A DNA stretch of 64,000 nt from Caprimulgus europaeus (lineage: Eukaryota; Chordata; Aves; Caprimulgiformes; Caprimulgidae): assembly GCA_907165065.1 (NCBI GenBank), contig OU015538.1, positions 18,057,165 to 18,121,164 of the forward strand, read 5' to 3'. Under the pieces are notes generated by a model, which had not been told where the DNA came from, made no database searches, and worked only from the letters and a program-made list of their open reading frames with translations. A program made the position numbers and the translations under genes. Of the stretch, positions 38,131 to 50,380 are shown in pieces; the stretch's first letter is position 1; each line of letters opens with the position of its first letter.

Positions 38131-38690
38131 CTCTTTTTTGATGTGGGAAGAGCACTGAGCTTGCTTTCTTCTGCACTTCAGTGCACTGCTCAGGACCTGG
38201 AGGGTACCCTGTAGTTTAGTTAACTAAGTCAGAGTTCAGCTGAATGAGTCCAAGGTCAGCTCCTTCGCTGACAAGATCTGTGTTAAAGAAAGCAGCTGTG
38301 TAGCAGGTATGTCTGGGCCTCCTCTCGTTCTCACCCTGATCCAGACATGCTGCCTCAAATTCCTTAACCTCACCCCACCCTGTTACTGTGGACTTTCTGG
38401 GTAATCACTAGATTGTGTCCAATCCTGACCACTGTCTCTGGCCCTGATCCTGACCCGAACTTGCAGCTCTGCATCCTGGCTGCTTGTTGGTGAGATCATT
38501 GTCTTACTGTTGCATTCTGCTCCAGGCTCACCTCCCCTTTTGGAGCAGCTGACCCTCACGGCTCCCTGATGTGCCTGAAGGCAGGTAGGACGAAACTGAA
38601 CCTTCATTTCTCTATCATTAGTTATCCAGATAGAGGACATTTGGCAAGTAGAGATACGTGTGAGGCACTCAGGCTCCATATCCATACCTC
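38130..38690. other. GC-richer, CCTGA-rich block of unknown origin
   Basis: This block is GC-richer than its flanks and, at 38320-38480, is full of CCTGA, CCTGATCC and CTGACC words. The minus strand has a 100-codon frame (38383-38685), rich in Arg, Ser and Gln with no known domain. I could not place it in a repeat family. An old mobile-element remnant is the most likely reading, but that is inference. Confidence 0.4.
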
Positions 38691-38973
38691 AGTGTTTTAC
38701 AGCACTGTAAAAATATTGTGACAATATCCACAATATAAATAGATATTGTAGATTACCAAGTTTGTGTTTGACATTTTTTCAAAGGAGCTTGAAACAACAT
38801 TCAGTGAAAGTAGGTGTGGAACTTAAATTTCTTACTTTCTTGAAGCTTTCTTTAAAAATAACATATAAATTTAAGAGAACCTGAATTAACTGTTTGCATT
38901 TGAAAATCTATGAGATTTAGAATACATTTACATCTATGTCCAGTATAAACTTGATGCTTTAAAATGTATTTTA

Positions 38974-39070
38974 ACTCGGTGATTTGTTCAAGGTCACATA
39001 CTAATTGCTGGCAGAGCTAAATAAAGAATCGAGGAGTATCTGCTCTAACCAATACATCATCCTCATTACT
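38974..39070 (+). repeat. MIR-like CORE-SINE fragment
   Basis: The order of blocks is GATTTGTTCAAGGTCACATA, CTAATTGCTGGCAGAGCTAA, AAAGAATCGAGG and TCTGCTCTAACCAATACATC. It follows the MIR core closely (GACTTGCCCAAGGTCACACA, GCTAGTAAGTGGCAGAGCC, GGATTCGAACCC, TGCTCTTAACCACTACGC). This is the clearest MIR-like match in the window. It is non-coding and very old. Amniote MIR-like SINEs persist at low number in sauropsids. Confidence 0.7.
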
Positions 39071-39074
39071 GGTT

Positions 39075-41000
39075 ATTTTTCTACTGACTAGCTCATGGCT
39101 CTGGGACTCTGTGTCTGCCTGACTGAGTTATTACTTTTAGGTTTGCAGAAATTCATAAACGTTGAATGCTTCAACAAATAACTACCAATCTAGAGAAATG
39201 AATGGCAAAGAATCCTTAACCTGCCCTTCCTTTATATAGAATCTCAGATTTATTGCCAATTTCATTATGATCTTGGCCAAGCTTAATTTTTTTAGTAGAT
39301 AAACTATGACTTCATGATAGATTCGAAGACTTTGGGAGTTAGGTTAGTGAAACATAGTGCTTCTGTGCTTCTAGTGCAGAGCTCCTTTTTAACTTTTTTT
39401 TAAGAGAGGTTTGAGTAATGACCTATGATTTATTGGAATATTTCATTAAAAAAAACCACATTTAGCTGTTTCTTTATGGGGAACATGTCATGTGGATTGT
39501 GAAATTATAGGTAGTTGATCTGACTCAGACTTGGTAGTTTTATTAGAAATCTGCTGGGTTTAGTGATCTCTTTTCTACCTTTTTCTAGCTCTTTGAATGA
39601 ACTACTAGGACAAGGAAGCTCTCTAATGTTATGTGAATATAAGGGGAATACTATTTTTGTAAATGTTTATCTGTTAATAAAAGTAAAGTTGTGTTTTCTT
39701 TAGCTAATTGGAATCTAAAATATAATGATTCAAATTATTTTTTATCCTAATACTCTTAGGCAGCCAAAACTCCTGGGACTGAGCAGAGCTTTGAAACAGA
39801 CTTGATGCAGATTATTTCTATGCTAATGTCTCTGTTAAATGAGAAGCAGCACCTATGGAAACAAGGAGCAGTGCAGAGGCAATGAAGAGAAAGAGACTGT
39901 CTTCTTTATGTTTCCTTCCCCGTGTTTCTAATTACTAAATCCAGTTTCAGTAGAAACTGTAGTTTACATTAAAGTGCTTGTAGAAACTGGCAACTAAATT
40001 ACATGGCATTAATGCTGTTCAGGGACAGGCTTTTGTGTCACAGGATTGTCTCTTTGTATATTTTTCCCTGTTGAGTTCCTCAGTCTGGGATATACTTGTC
40101 TAGCTCACCAGTACCTTGAGATAGACAGTACGGGGAGCAGTATTGGAAAGTTGAGAGACTGTTTCCTCTAAAATGAGAGGGATTAGTGAAAACTGTGGAA
40201 TATAATTTTAGCAACATAGGAGGGAAAAATCAACCTTTATCCTGGAAATATGCTTTATGAGTTGAAAATAAGCTTTCCTATTGGCTATCCAGCCATTCAT
40301 GGAATTGCAAAGGGATGTTCTTTCTTTCACTATTGGGAAATTTGGTAAGGGCTGAAATGGGCAGAGCAGAATAATAAAAAGGGATTTGCTTCTCTTCCTC
40401 GCTGCTGGGTATGGCTGTCACACTATGATTATCTTGTGGTTTTTTGTGACTGCAAGTAAGACAAAGTGACTTCCCAGCTGTTAACGGGAGACTGACATTG
40501 CAGTAGATCTTTTACAGTCAATCAGTTTTCAGCAGAAGCTAAGAGAATGAAAATAAGAAATAGCTAAAAAATTGGGAGGAAAACCTGCAATTTCTGTCCA
40601 TCACCAGAGGCATCTTAACTGCATGTTTGCAAGCACTAGAAAGCTTCAGGAGATTGATTTTGCACAGCATAAATAAGATTAGATGCAGTCTGTCTTTCTC
40701 CTGTTATGTTTCTTTTTTGGACCTTTGTAACGGGAAAGAAGTTTCTTGGGCTTTGGTCTCAACAATTCAGAGAGAGGCACATGAAGCACCTCAAGAACTC
40801 AGAAAAGCTCATGCTTTTGCTCTGAAAATACATCATCCATGAGTAGATTGCTTACTTGGGTTAAACTTTGGGTCTGAATAAGGTAGGTATGTAAGGGCTT
40901 TACCGTCAGTACAAGTATCGGTTATCTGAGATCCTGTATTAAACCAGATGGGCCAGAAAATTATCTACAACCAAGCAATATGTTGCTGGTGATACCTGGA
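39075..41000. other. AT-rich noncoding DNA, no gene seen
   Basis: No gene is recognisable; the only frame above 65 codons is 71 codons at 40627-40842. There is no clear repeat. The sequence leads into the CR1 fragment at its right end. Confidence 0.6.
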
Positions 41001-41002
41001 AC

Positions 41003-41433
41003 ATTCCATTTGAGTTTGGGCCCCTTAGTTCAAGAAGAGTATTGACAAACTGGAAAGGCCATAAATATGGAGCCTAGAACATACAACCTATGAGGAGAGG
41101 TTGAGGGAGCTGGGCTTGTTTAGTCTGGCAAAGATCAGGCTTACAGGGGATCAGGCAATTTGCAACTACGTGAAGAAGAGTTGCAAAGACAGTGAAGCAA
41201 ACTCTCTTACGTAGAGCCAGAGAGTAAAGCAAGATCCAGGTGCTACAAGATCAGGCTGGAGACATTGATAGTGTATGTTGGAGACAACTTCTTTAGTAGG
41301 ACAGTAGAGTATTGTGATGGGTTACTCGGGTATGGCTAAGGTTTTAAAGGCTTAGCCATACAAGGCTGATCTGATTTAGTATTGCTTCACCTAGAGGTTC
41401 CTTCAACCAGTGTTTCTATGATTCCATAATTTT
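41003..41433 (+). mobile_element. CR1 LINE 3' fragment, plus strand
   Basis: Ordered matches to a CR1 3' region include GTTTGGGCCCCTTAGTTCAA, GAAGAGTATTGACAAACTGG, CTATGAGGAGAGGTTGAGGG, AGCTGGGCTTGTTTAGTCTG, GCAACTACGTGAAGAAGAG, GGAGACAACTTCTTTAGTAG and, at the end, GGTTCCTTCAACCAG with TTTCTATGATTCCATAATT. The last block corresponds to the TTCTATGATTCTATG 3' terminus of bird CR1. The element thus ends near 41433, has a true 3' end and is 5'-truncated at about 430 bp. It is heavily diverged and mobile no longer. Confidence 0.85.
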
Positions 41434-41434
41434 A

Positions 41435-44320
41435 GCTCATATTGTTAAAATGTTAAAATGAGATGTAGAAGAAAAAACTAAAAGACCATTAATATTCATT
41501 GCATTTTCTTGATTGTTTTTTTTTTTTATGTAAGAGAATTTGTAGCAGACAAAGAATCCTCTTAGTGGTTGTGTAAGAAAGAAAAAAGAGAAAGTAGAAA
41601 TGTTACAAAAAGGATGATAACATATGCCTAGATTTACTTTCTTCCCTTCCCATCTTTATTTTCTTCTGATGTGGTAAGTGAATGTGGTACTGTGCTTACC
41701 CTTATGTATACAGAAATGATATTGGAGTGCATTTGTGGTAAGGTCTTTACTAAGTGACAAGTTCCTAATTTCTTTGTTTATACAGAATGTCATATAGTGT
41801 TAATCTAAATTTGGAGAAGGTACTGCTTATTATGAATTTTCTGTCTCTATTATTAGTAGAAAAATTAATTGCTACAGTAGATGTTAACTGTTGCTGAAAG
41901 TCTCCTTTAGAAACAACCTATAGAGGAGTGAGAAAGTGAAGTTAAATGACAACCTGAGTTTATCGCAGAGCATTGCAGAATGTGCAGTACTGGATGTTGA
42001 ACTGAAGAGACAAAACTCTATCATTCTGTTCCTAACTCTGTATACTGACAATATTGTAAGCCCTGCAACCGAGAAGTTTGCCAGACGTTCTTATCAATGG
42101 ACATTCATTTCTGTCCGCATCGGAGACTGACGTTTAGCAGATGAGAAGATACACCGTGTTCTGTTAAACTCTGAATCCAGCCTTACAATGTTAATCTGTA
42201 ATTCATTAAATGCTTTTTTTATTTCAACATCCCAGTTACTGGCTCCCTAACTGTGCAACTTAGGTGCTACTGATTAAACAAGAGTAAAAGGCTGTGATGG
42301 AAATTAGTCCCCTGTATTTTTAATGAGTTGTCTGTATTCATCAGTTTAGGCTTGTCCTAAGCCAACCTGCACATACTTCAAGAGAGAATATTTTTTAATG
42401 CAACTTCCACAGCGAATGAATTTTTAATCATTAGAACATAATTAAATAAATATAATAATACAAGGTGGGTCTATTTTCTAGGAGTAATTTTCTGGTTTTG
42501 AATTAATGTCTTCAGATTTTCTTGCAAGTGATCAGAATCATGATATAATCAAAATCCTTTTGTAGGGACAAATACAATGTCAAGCTCCCTCCCTCAGCCC
42601 ACACCTCTGCCTCTGCTGTCTGTTCAGGTAACACGCTCAGTGCTTGCATCTGAATTACAGATGCGTTGGTTAAATGATCCAAGCTAACTGAAAATCTAGT
42701 CTCTCCCATGTGTGAAGAGAAAATGGAAGTATGTCATCTGTGTTAGACTCATCATAAATTTGATTTTTCAATTTGATTGCTGTAATTTGACAGATGGCCT
42801 TGTTTTCAAATTTATTTAAGCTGTATCATGGTTAAAAATTTTGAATATACCTCTGTGATTTTTTTAAAGAATTTTTTTTTTCTTAATTTAACATCCTTCA
42901 GATCTGCATTTAGCAAATCTTAACAACACAAAAATTATTATATTATTATAGAACTTACGTGAGCTTTGGGTTTCAAGAAGTCATAGCTCTAACTAGAACA
43001 TTATTTACTGGGTCACAAGTATAAAAGTTAATGTACCAGAGCTTCTATCTTTCTCTTTCTCTGGATGGATTGTAACTGTAATGAACCCTAACTGATTTCT
43101 ATTCATCTGGCTTTTAACTGCTGAGATTTGCAAAGAGAATTAAAAATAAGACCCTTTATGTTGTCATCTTTTCTGCTTTCATTTTAGTTAATAATTTGAA
43201 TCACACATTTCTGTTTAACCAGATATTCAGAGCATGAACAATAATTTCAATAACCTCCAAAGTGGCATCATGTTGAAATGCAATGCAAAGAAAAGAAAAG
43301 AAAAATGAACTACCACATGTCATGATGTGTTAAGAATAGCAGGACTGAAGACTATTAGTGTTTTCAGTGGTTCAGTGCATATGAGTTTAGCAGTTTGGTA
43401 CAGCTAGCTACCTAAATAAGAAAAATAGAAAATAAGTAGTAGTTGGAGTGAATGGCTTAAATCTGAATATTGATTACTTGGTCTCTGAAGTGTATTTGCA
43501 GCTGCATGGAAAACCACACTTGAGTTACTGAAGCCATGTTTAGATTTGCATTTATGTATATAAGAATTAAGGATTTCTGTGGGTCTGCCCTAAGGTTATT
43601 TGTTTCAGTGGGCTACACCACTGATCCTTCTCCACACAACTGTGGAAGATTTTTTGTGCCCTTCCCTCCAAATAGAAGAAAGTTCTGAAGGACAGCATTA
43701 GAGAGCTGTCAATACTTGGACGTCGTCATCTCTGTCTTCACAGTCAGTAGGCTACTGAATTCCTGGGTGTAAGCATCTCTCAATTTTAGCTTCTGAGTCA
43801 GCTCAAGTGTAAAGAAACAAAGTGAGGAAAAGGGATAGTATATAGAGCAGATGCATCTTAGGAACAGTGCCAGAAGAATAGCACTGAATGCCATGTAAAG
43901 TAAAATGAACTTCAGTATAGGTCAGTATGGTTATACTGGTGTTAAAGTTTTTGGAAATGGCACTGAGAGTTGGTCCTGACTTTGGTGTGTCTTGGTCCCA
44001 GAAGGTCAAGATAGGGGTTGCAGAAGGTTGTCTGCACTCTTCCATGCTAGTCCTCATGATACTATTGTGTGCTGTCACAGTTCAAGTGATTTGTCAGGGG
44101 AAAAAAACAAAACAAAACCCAACCTACAGATTTAAGAATAATTTATCTTGAATCATCTCAAGTAAAAGACTGAGATATTTTGGTTGTTTCTTTTTTCCTC
44201 TCTCTCAAGAAAATAAGAGCACCTGAGACACTCCAAAAAATCTTTTGACCAGTCTTATTTTTGACCCATCTCCTGACCACAGACAGGTTTATTTCATATG
44301 CAGTGAAGTCCCTAAGAATA
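41435..44320. other. AT-rich noncoding DNA, no gene seen
   Basis: No gene is recognisable. Frames of 91 (43803-44078, minus) and 74 codons (43927-44151, plus) overlap on opposite strands and look incidental. The part 42180-42480 has balanced composition with ATTA-rich words and may be a conserved noncoding element; unproven. Confidence 0.6.
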
Positions 44321-44321
44321 T

Positions 44322-44402
44322 ATCTTTTTTTTTTTAATATATCTGGGTTTCTTCTTTTGGTTTTTTTTGTTTGTTTGTTTTTTGGGTTTTGGGGTTTTTT
44401 TT
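44322..44402. repeat. T/G-rich low-complexity tract
   Basis: T runs with TTTG and GGGTTTTGGGG words. It makes the overlapping 82- and 94-codon frames here (Phe-rich on the plus strand, Lys-rich on the minus strand) compositional artefacts. Confidence 0.8.
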
Positions 44403-44699
44403 TCTGCGCTGGTATTGTTTGCATTATATATGTCATTTTCAAGTATCGCCTTTTGAGGAATGCAGTAACACTGAACTACTGTGTCACAACACTGACTTTT
44501 GTGTTTTAAGAATAGAAAGGAGAATTGATAGGCAATACTGAATCCAGTTCCCAGCCAAATCTAACATTCTAAAGTTCATAAACCTCTCCTGCTCACTTCT
44601 CTAACAAAGTCAAAGGTCCAGTTTTTAAAGAATATTTGCAGGTGACAAATGTTTGAACAAAACATAGATATAATGCTAATTACCTATTTGCATGTTTAA

Positions 44700-44804
44700 A
44701 CCCATCCTTGTTAAAAATCTGGCTTGCTGTTTATTTCCTCAATATTTAGAACAAACCTCTGTTTAAAATCCCCAGCAACTTACTGGTTTTTAACAAGGAT
44801 GGGT
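44700..44804. repeat. 105-bp foldback with perfect 18-bp inverted arms
   Basis: The left arm, 44700-44717 (ACCCATCCTTGTTAAAAA), is exactly the reverse complement of 44787-44804 (TTTTTAACAAGGATGGGT). A 69-bp centre separates them. Pairing continues imperfectly inward, for example TTGCTG at 44724-44729 with CAGCAA at 44773-44778, so most of the unit can fold into one hairpin. It could be a short MITE-like element with terminal inverted repeats, or a structured RNA. I see no convincing target-site duplication and no sequence I know. Confidence 0.75.
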
Positions 44805-47422
44805 CAATGAATGTCAGTGGACTTCCAGTGATTCACCCAGCCTGTGAATCTTTATCTGTGCAAAACAACTCATCCCTCTAAAGTAATTTTGGTCTCTGCT
44901 TAACAGCTGAGCAGGCGCCTGTGCTTGTTATTAGAATGTTAAGTCTAAATTCAGCAGAGCTGCTGATTTTGAACTGACTGCTAGGAGACAACAACACTTG
45001 TGGAAATGATGAGCATTGTCAATAGGAAATAATATTTTTTCTGTATAGGCACAAAGTTGCATTTCAAAGAAATACGGAGGTTACACATTCCCTGTAGCAG
45101 GAGGGGTGAAAAAAATAGACAACACTGAAACAACTTCTGGAGGCAAACTGACATTTGTGAAAGCATAGGTTTACCTCTGTGATCAGATAGACTGCTAAAG
45201 GAACAAGGAATTAGGAAAGGCAGTTTTCATTTGAGTTCTCAGATCACAGATTTGACCTGTAAAACCTTTGTACCATTCATCCACTCTTTTGGGTCACTGT
45301 TGAACAGTATTCATGGCTGAACAGCACTGCTGAACATACATTTTCAATACACTTGAATCATGCTTATATTTTCTCATCAGGGAATGGCAAAACCAATGTC
45401 ATTGTAGGATTTGAAGTAGTACTGAAGGCAGGGAATAAAAGGCTGCCTGTAATTTTAGGGGGCTGTAGAATAGCCATTGCTATTTCCCTTGTATTGCTGA
45501 GTTTGGAGCAGGCTTTTTTTCACAGGAATGCTTGGTCTCAAAGAGAAAGAACATTCAGTGGTGTTAACCTTGAGTGCCTGAGAGCAGCTGCCACAGGGAG
45601 AGATCCTAGTAGGGTTTGTAAATGTTGGTGCCTAAAATCCATCCAGAATCATGACACTCTAGCAAAGAAAAATATCATTCTTACACAGTATCAAAAATAC
45701 CAGAAATATGTTTTAATTCAGTGAATTTTTAGCAAAAAGACTTTTATCAGAATTATAAAAAAATGTCAGGATGACACCGACAGTATATTTTGAAAAGAAA
45801 TATTACTCAGCTTTCATTCTGTGTTAGATAATCTGCTTATATTTGCTGTACTGTCGTATTGCCCATGTAACTTTACACACTGGCATGGTATTATTTTCTG
45901 TTTTACAGCAAGTGCATAACAAACATTAAATTGACAATGCAAATTACATCTCTTTAGTCCATCTTGTTCCTTTCTCACTCAGTATTGTCTGTATGGTTTA
46001 AAAGTCTGGGAATTACACTTTTCATTCATTATTTTTTGCCATTGGATCTCAACTTGGGGTTGGAGTAAATCACTGCAAATGTAGGGGAGATACAGGCACT
46101 GCAATTAGTTTTTCTCAGCAACAACGGCAACATCCCTGCTAAATTATTTGTTATGTTTTTAATTACTGGATTGTATCTGAAATCAAGTATTCAACTTTGC
46201 ATATTTCTAATTTGTTCAAATTATAGTCACATCATTATGTTCAAATCACAGCACCCAAAATGTGGTTTTGCTACAGGATAATTAACCAATGACTTTGAAA
46301 TATGCAAGCAGGGAGTCTCATTTAGGTAGACAGCACAAGAAATAAGAGGAGCTACTGATGCATTCCATTGCATTCTTATCTTTTGAAAACAAAGCTTCAA
46401 TTTGCTTTGTTCTTGATTGCATTATTCCATGACAGATTTTGTGATCTATAGTTATCTTACATTGCTGCAACATTGAAACTCTTCACCCTTTAACATGTGC
46501 TCCTGAACTAATTGCTTTGAAGTTCCCAGAAGAATTACTCCAGTGAAAAATAAATAGAACTAGCAAGACAAGTTCAGCAGTACAAATAGTAAGAATAATG
46601 AGTCTTGTATACTATGATTCTTGCAATATTCCAGCCAAATTATTGCATATAGTAGTATTTATATACAGAGGAGACTGTATTGTATCTTTATCTTTCCTTA
46701 TGTATTGAATCTGTGCACAAAGCTAGGGGAGAATATGGTTTTCAATGAACTGTCAAGTGATATTACAGCAATCGTAAAGTAGAGATGCTCATGTTAAAAC
46801 TGCTAGAGTTAAAAGGGTGCTTTTCCTACTTGCATTTTCTGATCCATCCATCTTATCTATTTTTATAAGTGTCCATCTTTTCCAAATCAGTAATATTTTT
46901 AAACCTTGTAAAGAAATGTGTATGTGACAGCTTTAAATGGGTATACTCCTTTTCATTAATGATTTTGTTATATTAAATGATTCAGTTATTTCTTTTAAGC
47001 ATCTTTTGAACAGAAACCCACGTGAATGTAAACCCAAGACATACAGCCAGACTACAGTACAACATGTTTGCAAATATTATTACAATAATAGGAAAAAAGA
47101 TGTAATCAAAATATATGGCACCCTTATCTGCTATCTTAATCTCTCATCCTTCCGAATATCTATTCCAGTTGAAAAAAACAAAATAATTTTTCTATGCATT
47201 TTTGATAAATGACATCTGTCCTGGACTTCAGATGCCATATATGTTGTCCACTCTGTATATTAATTGCCCTTCTGATAAAATGAAACTCATGACAATAAAA
47301 TGACCAGGCAGCTACATTACTGTTAAATCACTGTATCATTTTCTCTCTTGTTCTGATGGGGTGCAGATTTATAAATGAGATTCAGATTTTTTCTCATAAC
47401 ATGTTTCTGTGCATATGAGAGG

Positions 47423-47437
47423 AAAAAAAAAAAAAAA
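47423..47437. repeat. Poly-A tract (A15)
   Basis: A run of 15 A in AT-rich DNA. Simple repeat. Confidence 0.85.
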
Positions 47438-50339
47438 GGACTACAAAATACATATTAGGAAGGTACTTGGTTCCATCCATAATGCTCACTGAATTTCCTT
47501 TACTTTATGGTCCACACTTTAATTTTTTATTTTTTTAATCTCCCCACTCACTGGTTTCCCTTTCCTGCACCACTGCTGTGTAACTTACTGGCGGTGTCAC
47601 CAAACATTTACTTTAGAGGACTGACACCGTTTGGCTGAAACAGCCATGTAGCAAGGAGAAAGCTTACCCACTCCAGTGAACCTCAGAGATAAATAAGCTG
47701 TTTCTGAGTTTGGAAAACCAGTTTGCAGTGCACTCTTGTAAGGTATTTGAACTATGTTACATACAGACACCTTTTAGGGAATTTTTGAATGGAAAACTGT
47801 GTATATGAATGCTTTTTAAATTCATGAGCTCTCTGTGATAATACTAGACTGTACAAAGGTGTAATTTATTGGCATTTCTGAATTCAATTACTGAATTTAT
47901 ACTGGAAGCTTCTCCCATGCTGTTCCCTATTTTTCTTTTCAATCCTTACTTAGTTTGGAATGGTTATTGTTCTACTGAAATTGTTTTTATACTACTGCTT
48001 TTCTTGCTGATCACCCTCTCCTAAGTCAATGGGAGGATGCAAGATAGAATGTTAATCCTCATTAAAAACATTGAACAAATTTTCCCATTCCTGATGTGAA
48101 CTCTGATTTGGAGTACACTCACATAAATCCGTAGAGGGAAGCTTATAATTTAATAAATGTATTCTAAACCATTGCTAGATTAATTTAGAAACAGGGGTTG
48201 GCAAGGGAATGTTAAAAATCTATAAATGTATACCTGCTGCTTAAAGACTGTTAATGTCTGTGCAAAGTTTTACAAGATGATTGCTAGCATGATACAAATA
48301 TTACACCAGTATTTCACTGGTGGATGGATATTGATAAGTGTTAGGTATGAACTGACCTTCTAACTGAATTATGTTATGCATAATATACACTTATTAGCTA
48401 AGAATATGCTTGAACATGCTTGAAGGGTGCACAGAATGTATTGCTTTTGTAATCTAGAAATAATTTCTTTTTATTTTGGTGTAAGTGTAGTTACACAAAT
48501 GATAAGGATGATATTAAACCCAAAGAGAGCTCAGGCACAGTCTTCATTAAAGTGGTACAAAGACCACACCATCTGCTACAACTAGTCCCAGCTCTCGCTG
48601 GGTTTGTTTGCTCAGTAGTTCCTGCTGGCTGAAGCCACCTGTTCACTTAATTAGAAACACGTTCTTAAAATACTGCGTACTACAAGCACTAGGTCTCTCA
48701 AGAGGTAGGGTTCTCAGGCAAAGAAGCAAGTTGTAAGTAACAAGAAACTTTGTTTGTGTCTTAAATTTGGGAAACTGAATAAAGGGAAGGAGGAAATAAG
48801 GTGTAACTTTCAGAAAATACCTCACCAAATTTGGTTTTGCTATGGGTAGAAGGCGTGTTCATTTCTTCCTCTTTTTTTTTGGCAGTACTAGTCTTATTCA
48901 GCCCTACTGAATTCAGTTAAGACAGCTTTTCATTTCACTAACATGAAGGAAAGTTGTGACTTTGCAAACACAAAATTAAAGGTAAAATAAGAACAAGTAC
49001 AGCTCTTAGTATTTTGCTGTCATCATGAATAAAGACATAAAATGAAAACTGAAGTTGTATTTGAAACTTGTGTGTAACAAAATGGAAGTGAAAGTTCTCA
49101 AATCTGATTTAAAACATTCTTTCTTGCCAGTCAAAATATGAAAAATGTTTTCAGGAGACTAAAGTAAAAAAGGGAAGTGTGCCTCATTAGAATCATTGTA
49201 GTGTACTACTGGTCAAACCAAGTCTACATTACCTGGAGCTTCACATCCATTTCCATCTCCTCAGGAAAGAGGAAAGTTCCACTTGGTTTTCTTTTCCACT
49301 GGCCAACTGCCTGAAAGAAAATCATGTCGTTAATGGGAAAACTGTGACTGTCCGGGTCCCCTAAAAAAGCAAGGAAATTTAAGAATACAAAAGAGAGTAC
49401 TGACATGAAATGTTAGGCATTGGAAACCAGTTTCTGTTCCAGTTGGGACGTGTATACTTCACAGCTGGTTTTGTTACTTTCCTTCTTAAGCATTCTTAGT
49501 AATTTTGTAATTTCTCTGGTTTTATGACCTCATAACTGCAGGATTTGATCCACTGAATTAAAAAAGTTGATTTGGATTACTGGAACTGTATATAATAAAT
49601 AGATCAGTGTTCACCTCAGCTTTGTTTCACAAAATTTATGGTTTTATCTTTGTTTGGTAGGATTTGCAGGGTGGGCTTTTATTTTAAACAAGCATGTGCC
49701 TGTTCCTGTGCAGTCCTTCCCAGCTGAAAGTGTAAAACCCAGCAGCAGCTTCTGAAAAGAACTTCAAAAAAATATGTTCCTCAGATTTGTTTTGCATAAC
49801 TATAGGACTAGACCATTTTTATATTAAGAAATAAATGTTAAAATTATTTTACTCTTGAAATAGATTATTAAATGTTGGACCTGCAGGGTGTGTCTCTATA
49901 TAACTTTATTGCTTGCTTTTATTCTAGCAGTCTTAATGAATTGGTTAATTACTTAATGGGACTTGTAGATAATAAACCTTCACTTAGAGTTTAATATTAA
50001 TTATGACTAGTATCATTATTAAGTATTGCTCATTTACTGCAGGAGTGACTGGATCATGGCTGCTGGTACAGATATTGTAGAATTCACAGTATCTCTTAAT
50101 TTTGTCCTCTGTTTAACTCAGGGCGGTTTCTGGCTGTGATGAGGGATAAAGAGTTGAATCACATAAGTGAATTATTCCCTATTGGAAACTTAACAGTGTA
50201 TACAATACTTCATGACCAGTCTTATTTCTTTCTCTCTCTAATCTCTCCTGGTACTGCACTCTCATAATGTTGCAGCCTTGAATTATTTCTTGCTCTCTGT
50301 AATTACCTATCCTGTTATATCCAGTTTCCTTTGCAGTCA

Positions 50340-50380
50340 TGCTGTAGTTATTATTATTCTTGCTGTAGTTATTATTCTCT
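50340..50380. repeat. Imperfect two-copy tandem, about 20 bp
   Basis: TGCTGTAGTTATTATTATTC is followed by TGCTGTAGTTATTATTCTCT. The copies differ by one ATT unit in the middle. This is a local slippage duplication. Confidence 0.8.

Noticed and set aside
38383-38685. 100-codon minus-strand frame
   Set aside because: It lies in a GC-richer block where stops are rarer, and its low-complexity composition mirrors the CCTGA-rich DNA.
44158-44509. Lys-rich minus-strand and Phe-rich plus-strand frames
   Set aside because: Both are translations of the T/G-rich simple tract at 44322-44402.
45353-45724. 123-codon plus-strand open frame
   Set aside because: No recognised domain, no coding-like composition and no splice or promoter support. 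A frame of this size is expected by chance in 64 kb.
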